18,346 nucleotides of DNA. It comes from Actinomycetes bacterium (GTDB lineage: Bacteria; Actinomycetota; Humimicrobiia; JAHJRV01). Shown piece by piece: positions 13,730 through 18,346 of this stretch (position 1 is the first letter of the stretch; each line of letters begins with the position of its first letter). The DNA is taken from contig DAOWJR010000047.1 in the NCBI GenBank assembly GCA_030640275.1, positions 1 through 18,346 on the forward strand, read 5' to 3'. The position numbers were made by a program, and so were the translations under genes. The notes below the pieces were generated by a model. It saw only the letters and a program-made list of their open reading frames with translations, searched no databases and was not told where the DNA came from.

Positions 13730-14347
13730 ATGAAAACTTTAATCATAAATTGTTATAGAAAATCACCAGATAAAAGCATAGATAATTATTGTAAACTGAT
13801 AGGTAATTTTAGTTTATATGATGTTGTTTATGACAAGGATATAAAAGAAGATTTTAAAATAGATAAATATAATGCGATTATTATTTCAGGTTCAAAAAGC
13901 TTTATTTCAAAGGGAGAATATTTTAAAGATTTTTTAGAATTTTTAAAGAATATAAAAATTCCAGTATTAGGAATTTGTTATGGTCATCAGATAATAGCAA
14001 AATCATTAGGTGCTGAAGTAAAACATGGAACAAAAATGATAAAAATGCCTTGTCCTGAAAATCCAACTGATCATGGAGAAAAAGTTCATATTATAGACAA
14101 GGATGAAATATTTATTGGATTAGATAACAAAATAGATGTTTATGAAAGCCATCAAGAATATGTTGACCCTGAATATTTAGATAAATTTGGGATAAAATTA
14201 TTAGCCAGTTCTAAATCATATCCAGTTGAAGCCTTCAAACATATAAAAAGACCTCTGTATGGAGTTCAATTTCACATAGAACGCTCAGGAGAAGTTGGCA
14301 AGAAAATAATAAGCAATTTTTACAAACTTGTAGTTCAAAAATTTTAA
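13730..14347 (+). CDS. Class I glutamine amidotransferase (GMP synthase subunit A-like), orphan
   Basis: A 205-residue stand-alone GATase1 domain. The nucleophile is C83 in L-G-I-C-Y-G-H-Q, and the catalytic pair is H182 and E184 in V-Q-F-H-I-E (isoleucine replaces the usual proline). I-I-I-S-G-S (50-55) forms the oxyanion region. It would release ammonia from glutamine for a partner enzyme. Size and motifs resemble the separate glutaminase subunit of archaeal-type GMP synthase or small GMP synthase-like peptidases, but no synthetase gene is nearby. Relatives also hydrolyse gamma-glutamyl compounds. The gene has no Shine-Dalgarno and a possible archaeal-like promoter. It ends five bases from the convergent MFS gene. 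Confidence 0.8.
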   Translation: MKTLIINCYRKSPDKSIDNYCKLIGNFSLYDVVYDKDIKEDFKIDKYNAIIISGSKSFISKGEYFKDFLEFLKNIKIPVLGICYGHQIIAKSLGAEVKHGTKMIKMPCPENPTDHGEKVHIIDKDEIFIGLDNKIDVYESHQEYVDPEYLDKFGIKLLASSKSYPVEAFKHIKRPLYGVQFHIERSGEVGKKIISNFYKLVVQKF

Positions 14348-14352
14348 TTAGT

Positions 14353-15603
14353 TCACTGAGTTTTGTAAGCTAATTTACCTTTTGGTGATTCATGTACAAG
14401 TAAAAAGATTAAGATAGCTGCTATTAAGGCTCCAATTAAATTAGCAAGTATTGGTATTTTAAATCCAAAATTATCAAACAGTATTCCACCTATGAAAGGT
14501 GCTGGAAATCCAAACAATCCTCTAAAAAATGACAATTTTCCTATAGCCTCACCTCTCTTTGTTTTATCAACACTATTTGCAATTAATGTTTTCATAGTAG
14601 GAACCCAGGTTGATGCAACCATTCCCCACAAAAATGAAAAGATTAAAAAATGCTCATATTTAGTTGATATTAAGAATCCAAACATAGTAATAACACCAAT
14701 CAACTCTGAAAGGATGAGAAATATTTTACAGCCAAATTTTTCAATTAATCTTCCAACTGGTATTTGTGTAATTGCCCAACTAATTGAGATCATGCAAGTT
14801 AATATACCAATCTGTGATACTGAAAAATTAAAAGTTTTCCTTAACATTCCAAATAAAATAGAAGATCCAAGTCCCCAAACAAATATATCCACTATTGTAG
14901 CAATGTAGAAATTTCTTAAAATTTTAGGAATTTTAAAACTATCTTTTAAAAGAATTAAAAACTGAGAAAAATCAGATCTTTCTTTATTTTTTATAAATAA
15001 TGTTTCCTTTAGATAAAGAATAATAAGAATTAGACACAGTATTTCAATGAATATTCCTAAAGAGAATACAGGTAAATAACCAAATAAATCTGCAATTTTT
15101 CCACCTAAATATGGAGAAAAAATACCAGGAACTACACCAGCGAACATGAATATTGAATAGCTAATTGCTATTTTTTCTTCTGACACTGATTCAGCGATAA
15201 TAGAATCGAAAGAAGGCCATGAAATTGCAGATGCACCAAAAAATAACATTGCTGGAATGAGGAAAAAAGCCAATTTTGTATAACCTGCTATAAGAAAGAA
15301 AATCATAGCAGAAATAATAGATAAACTGGCAATTATCACATATTTCTTTCTTCCATTTTTATCAGAGAGCCAACCTCCAATAAGTTGACTTATTGGAGTC
15401 ATAATTCCATTGAATCCACCTATTCCCTCTAATAAGCCTATAAAAGTCATGGATGAATTTAGACTCAAGAAGAAGGGCTGTCTTATAGCCCACAACATAT
15501 TATAATAAAGCCCTCCTAAGAAATGAGTAGATGATAGAAACTTCACATTGCTTTCGAGATTTTGGTCTATTTTATTATTTGTATTTTTTATACTATTATT
15601 CAT
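14353..15603 (-). CDS. Major facilitator superfamily transporter
   Basis: A 416-residue integral membrane protein with about twelve hydrophobic segments in two halves. The MFS motif A is complete at residues 76-87 (G-G-W-L-S-D-K-N-G-R-K-K) in the loop between helices 2 and 3, and a degenerate version, P-V-G-R-L-I-E-K-F-G, stands in the second half. A long polar N-terminus (about 22 residues, rich in N and K) precedes helix 1. Substrate is unknown; the sequence resembles drug or sugar exporters of MFS_1. The ATG at 15603 has only a weak AAAGAAC upstream. It is transcribed towards the amidotransferase and may follow thiL in one unit, with 199 bp between them. Confidence 0.88.
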   Translation of the reverse strand: MNNSIKNTNNKIDQNLESNVKFLSSTHFLGGLYYNMLWAIRQPFFLSLNSSMTFIGLLEGIGGFNGIMTPISQLIGGWLSDKNGRKKYVIIASLSIISAMIFFLIAGYTKLAFFLIPAMLFFGASAISWPSFDSIIAESVSEEKIAISYSIFMFAGVVPGIFSPYLGGKIADLFGYLPVFSLGIFIEILCLILIILYLKETLFIKNKERSDFSQFLILLKDSFKIPKILRNFYIATIVDIFVWGLGSSILFGMLRKTFNFSVSQIGILTCMISISWAITQIPVGRLIEKFGCKIFLILSELIGVITMFGFLISTKYEHFLIFSFLWGMVASTWVPTMKTLIANSVDKTKRGEAIGKLSFFRGLFGFPAPFIGGILFDNFGFKIPILANLIGALIAAILIFLLVHESPKGKLAYKTQ

Positions 15604-15725
15604 TTGACTAGTTCTTTTTATATTTTTTTTGTTTGACTGTCTTATCTAAATTTTTCTTCATTTTTAAATATTATTTCTTATTTTTAATAACCGTAATAAT
15701 TTTTAATTAGTTCTGATAAATTAAG

Positions 15726-15785
15726 TTATTTTTTAATTAAACCAAATTCACTTATGTCTTTTAATCCCACAATTTTTAATTGGAG
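15726..15785 (-). pseudogene. Remnant of a second thiL start
   Basis: Read on the minus strand, this 60-bp stretch gives L-Q-L-K-I-V-G-L-K-D-I-S-E-F-G-L-I-K-K followed by a TAA stop. The intact thiL just upstream begins M-K-L-K-T-M-E-L-K-D-I-G-E-F-G-L-I-K-R, so 12 of 19 positions are identical without gaps. The DNA also matches, including TTAATTAAACCAAATTC on the plus strand (15734-15750 and 16795-16811). The ATG has become CTC and the rest of the gene is missing. It begins 17 bases after the thiL stop. Confidence 0.75.
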
Positions 15786-15802
15786 CAGATATAATTCTAT
15801 CT

Positions 15803-16846
15803 TTACTTTCTAAAGTGATTCCAACCATAAATCTTTAGAGGTTTTATACTTCCATCAGTTTTAACAATTTTTATACCGAATTCTTTATCTTTAATTTCCC
15901 CAAGTTCAGTTACTTTAGTTTTAGTTTTCCCCTGGATTTTTTGGATAATTAAATTTACATTCTCTGAAGGTGAAGTTAAAAGCAACTCATAGTCTTCTCC
16001 TCCATGAAGAGCAAAGTTCAAAGGACTCTTCTTAATTGATTTTGCAAAAGCTAGTGTTTCTTTGGATATTGGTATTTTTTTCTCCCAAATTAGTGCTCCA
16101 ACATTATTTTCTTCACAAATTTTAGCTAAATCACCAGATAAACCATCACTTATATCCATCATGCTATGAGCAAGTCTACTCTTTGCTATAATTCTTCCTT
16201 CTACTAATCTTGGACTTGGATTTAAGTGGGCAATTTTTAAATTATTTTTATATCTCTTTTCAAGTTTTATATCTTTAAACTTTATATCAGGATTTTCTAT
16301 AATTTCTAAACCAGCCGATGAATCACCCAAATTTCCAGTTACAAGTATTTTATCACCAGTTTTTGCACCTGATCGTAAGAGCAAAAACTCTGGTTCAATT
16401 TCACCTATTAAAAAAATATCGACAAATATTTTGTCTTTTGAAAGTGCTGTATTTCCTCCAACTATATCAACATTAAATTTTTTAGCCTCTTCCTTTATTC
16501 CTCGATATATTTCTTCCACATATTTAACTTTAGTATCTTTTGTCAATCCAATGGAAATAAGAGCTTGATTTGGAATTCCCCCTTTTGCTGCAATGTCACT
16601 CACATTTATTGCAATAGCTTTCTTACCTAACTGATAAGGTGTTATAGTTTCTCTTTTAAAATGAGTTCCTTCTATTAAGACATCACAGGTTAAAAGTGAA
16701 TATTTTTCACTCTTAGTTTTTATAACCGCAACATCATCTCCAACTCCCACAATAACACTCTCTTTATCAAGTGTTATATTTTTGGTTAGTCTCTTAATTA
16801 AACCAAATTCTCCAATATCTTTTAGTTCCATAGTTTTTAATTTCAT
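15803..16846 (-). CDS. thiL: Thiamine-monophosphate kinase
   Basis: A 347-residue cytosolic enzyme that phosphorylates thiamine monophosphate with ATP to the active cofactor thiamine diphosphate. The family signature runs through the protein: E-F-G-L-I (13-17), G-V-G-D-D-V-A-V (34-41), T-C-D-V-L-I-E-G-T-H-F (53-63), N-V-S-D-I-A-A-K-G-G (81-90), G-G-N-T-A near 130, M-D-I-S-D-G-L-S-G-D-L near 230, H-G-G-E-D-Y-E-L-L-L-T near 280 and a terminal G-W-N-H-F. The ATG at 16846 lacks a Shine-Dalgarno. The ATG five codons later has none either, so the start is uncertain by five residues. No other thiamine genes are in view. A remnant of a second copy lies immediately downstream. Confidence 0.94.
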   Translation of the reverse strand: MKLKTMELKDIGEFGLIKRLTKNITLDKESVIVGVGDDVAVIKTKSEKYSLLTCDVLIEGTHFKRETITPYQLGKKAIAINVSDIAAKGGIPNQALISIGLTKDTKVKYVEEIYRGIKEEAKKFNVDIVGGNTALSKDKIFVDIFLIGEIEPEFLLLRSGAKTGDKILVTGNLGDSSAGLEIIENPDIKFKDIKLEKRYKNNLKIAHLNPSPRLVEGRIIAKSRLAHSMMDISDGLSGDLAKICEENNVGALIWEKKIPISKETLAFAKSIKKSPLNFALHGGEDYELLLTSPSENVNLIIQKIQGKTKTKVTELGEIKDKEFGIKIVKTDGSIKPLKIYGWNHFRK

Positions 16847-17198
16847 AGAATTAATAAATTAACATAATTTCTAGCAAATTTACCCTTTTATAGTGAACTT
16901 TAAGTTATTATAAATTTATATTTTTTAATTTTATTTTTATAGGATAATTTTTAAATAATTAAATTATGAAGTATTAATGTCTTTTTAGTTTTATTGTTAT
17001 AAAATATTTAATCGAAAATTAAAGAATATTCAATTAAAAATTAAATATAAATTATATATAAAAAATTGTAAATAAAAATGAAATAAATAAATCTTTACAA
17101 TCTTTTAAAATATTTAAAATAATGCTTACAAATTTTAATCCTACATTTACAAGATTAAATTTATACATTTATAGGCTTTTGAAAGGAGATAAAAAATA
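16847..17198. other. AT-rich divergent spacer between thiL and the ROK kinase
   Basis: About 350 bp, nearly all A and T. TTTACA at 17094-17099 followed by TAAAAT at 17115-17120 (15 bp) or AATAAT at 17118-17123 (18 bp) may be the promoter of the kinase gene. No reading frame, tRNA or conserved fold was seen. Confidence 0.4.
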
Positions 17199-18161
17199 GT
17201 GAAAAAAATAGGTATTGGTTTGGATTTAGGTGGAACAACCATGTTAGCAGTTGCTGTTTCAGAAGATGGAAGAATTTTAAAACAGGAAATAAGGGAAACA
17301 CCGGCAAGAGAGGAAGCTAAAATAGTATTAAGCAGTATTGTGGATTTATTAAAACTGGTTGAGAGTTGGTCTCTAAGTGAAAATTTAGAAATTGTTGGAA
17401 TTGGTCTGGGTCTACCAGGTTTGGTCAATTTTACAACTGGTGTTGTTGAATTAATGCCCAATTTTCCTAAAATGAGAGGTTTTCCCATTATTGATGAATT
17501 AAAAAAGTATTTTGACTATAAATTGTTTTATGAAAATGATGCTAGCACTGCACTATTAGGAGAATATAGATTCGGTGCAGGTAAAGGAGTTGATGATCTC
17601 ATATGTTTTACTATAGGAACTGGTATAGGAGGAGCAGTATTAATAGATGGAAAGTTACTCAGAGGTCCTGAAGGTTTTGCAGGAGAATTGGGTCATATCA
17701 CATTAGATCCAGATGGACCTTTATGTGGATGTGGAAATAGAGGGTGCCTTGAAGCATTAGCATCAGCATCAGCTATAGTTAGAAGAGCAAAAGAAATTAT
17801 AAGTGAGGGGAAAATAAAAACCTCATTAAGCAATTATTTGGAAAAGGGAGAGGAATTAAACGCTTCTATAGTTTCACAGGAAGCTAATAAGGGAGATTTA
17901 TTAGCTCAAAAAGTTTATGAAGAGGCAGGTAAATGGTTTGGAATTGCAATTGGCTCATTAGCAAATATTTTTAATACCAGTCTATTCCTGATTGGGGGTG
18001 GAGTAGCAAGTGCTGGAGATGTTTTATTTAAACCAATGATTGATGAGGCATTTAAGAGAGCAATGTCAGGAATCAGAAGGAAATTGAAAATAAAAAAATT
18101 TAAATTAGGAGATGATGCTGGAGTTATAGGTGCATCAACTCTACCATTTTACTCAGATTAA
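17199..18161 (+). CDS. ROK-family sugar kinase (glucokinase-like)
   Basis: A 320-residue cytosolic kinase. D9-L-G-G-T13 is the phosphate-binding motif. E-N-D-A (112-115) supplies the catalytic Asp114, and G-T-G-I-G-G-A (140-146) is the second ATP motif. E163-L-G-H166 binds sugar, and the zinc site is H166 with C176, C178 and C183 in C-G-C-G-N-R-G-C-L-E. This pattern fits ROK glucokinases, which phosphorylate glucose at C6; N-acetylmannosamine kinase is possible. There is no N-terminal DNA-binding domain, so it is not a ROK repressor. The start is GTG with GAAAGGAGAT about eight bases upstream. Its stop is directly followed, in the same frame, by the hydrophobic stretch of the next lipoprotein. 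Confidence 0.9.
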   Translation: MKKIGIGLDLGGTTMLAVAVSEDGRILKQEIRETPAREEAKIVLSSIVDLLKLVESWSLSENLEIVGIGLGLPGLVNFTTGVVELMPNFPKMRGFPIIDELKKYFDYKLFYENDASTALLGEYRFGAGKGVDDLICFTIGTGIGGAVLIDGKLLRGPEGFAGELGHITLDPDGPLCGCGNRGCLEALASASAIVRRAKEIISEGKIKTSLSNYLEKGEELNASIVSQEANKGDLLAQKVYEEAGKWFGIAIGSLANIFNTSLFLIGGGVASAGDVLFKPMIDEAFKRAMSGIRRKLKIKKFKLGDDAGVIGASTLPFYSD

Positions 18162-18182
18162 TTAGTTCTTGCTATAACTGTT

Positions 18183-18346
18183 ATGTTTATAACGATGATT
18201 ATTTTTTCAGGATGTATTAAAAAAGAAAATATCCCAAAAATCAACGATAAATTTAAAGAAACTTCTATATTTCCAGTCCGAAATTTAAGTATAGAGGTTG
18301 TTTATGATAATAATCCTTATAAAGAAGGGCTTGAAACTGCCTGGGG
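18183..18346 (+). CDS. Lipoprotein, start of gene only (cut by window end)
   Basis: The frame is open to the window edge. From the ATG at 18183 it reads M-F-I-T-M-I-I-F-S-G-C-I-K-K, giving a lipobox F-S-G-C with the cysteine at residue 11, then a polar region. The codons between the kinase stop (18161) and this ATG translate in frame as L-V-L-A-I-T-V, which would complete a normal hydrophobic signal, but no ATG, GTG or TTG is available there. The true start is therefore unclear, and the usual basic N-terminus is absent. No domain can be assigned from the ~55 codons present. Confidence 0.5.
   Translation, partial: MFITMIIFSGCIKKENIPKINDKFKETSIFPVRNLSIEVVYDNNPYKEGLETAW

Noticed and set aside
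14492..14908. Plus-strand frame of 138 codons inside the MFS gene.
   Set aside because: It lies wholly within a well-supported minus-strand transporter, shows no domain and is the antisense shadow of membrane-helix codons.
17199..18346. Readthrough fusion of the ROK kinase and the following lipoprotein.
   Set aside because: The kinase already has its full family length and ends normally; a lipoprotein signal after a cytosolic kinase would not work, so two genes are more likely.
1..18346. CRISPR array, phage module, toxin-antitoxin pair or defence system.
   Set aside because: No regularly spaced repeats, phage structural genes, nucleases or paired small toxins were found; nearly all genes are metabolic or transport genes.

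Overview
The window comes from an AT-rich, anaerobic-looking bacterium. Several genes carry Shine-Dalgarno sites of the GGAG type with ATG, GTG or TTG starts. There is a peptidoglycan gene (murI), two lipoprotein signal peptides and a GerMN-domain lipoprotein, all of which point to a bacterium rather than an archaeon. I cannot fix the phylum; a deep-branching uncultured anaerobe (for example Atribacterota-like or Clostridia-like) fits but is a guess. No CRISPR array, rRNA, integrase or intact transposase was found. Almost every gene belongs to a recognisable family.

Bases 1-3200 are a disturbed locus. The 3' part of an amino-acid permease/universal-stress-domain fusion is followed by a degenerate tRNA-Ile(GAT) behind a very good promoter. 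Next comes a structured, GC-richer stretch with two hairpins, one of them laid out like an integron attC site. Then a CaCA-family Na+/Ca2+ antiporter follows whose base and codon use differ clearly from its neighbours. Immediately after the antiporter lies a second, broken copy of the last ~130 bp of the permease gene. Together these mark an insertion or replacement.

Bases 3200-7800 hold three genes of nucleobase and amidohydrolase metabolism: an SsnA-type aminohydrolase, a dihydroorotate/dihydropyrimidine dehydrogenase-like flavoprotein with two C-terminal [4Fe-4S] motifs, and adenine deaminase. Bases 7800-9260 hold a small one-TM protein and, on the minus strand, a GerMN lipoprotein.

Bases 9258-12069 are a tightly overlapping operon: methylthioadenosine phosphorylase, a site-2 protease with a CBS pair, and a diacylglycerol-kinase-like lipid kinase. 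After a dispersed REP-like repeat come deoC and murI, overlapping by 4 nt. MTA phosphorylase would release adenine, which the adenine deaminase further upstream could turn into hypoxanthine. The SsnA-like enzyme and DeoC fit the same nucleoside-salvage theme.

Bases 13690-18346 hold an orphan class I glutamine amidotransferase with an archaeal-looking promoter and no Shine-Dalgarno, an MFS transporter (minus), and thiL (minus). Just downstream of thiL is a 60-bp remnant of a second thiL start. A ROK-family sugar kinase follows, then the beginning of a lipoprotein gene cut by the window end.

The most interesting points are the duplicated gene end around the antiporter, the thiL remnant, the decayed tRNA-Ile, and the translational coupling of MTA phosphorylase to a CBS-domain intramembrane protease.
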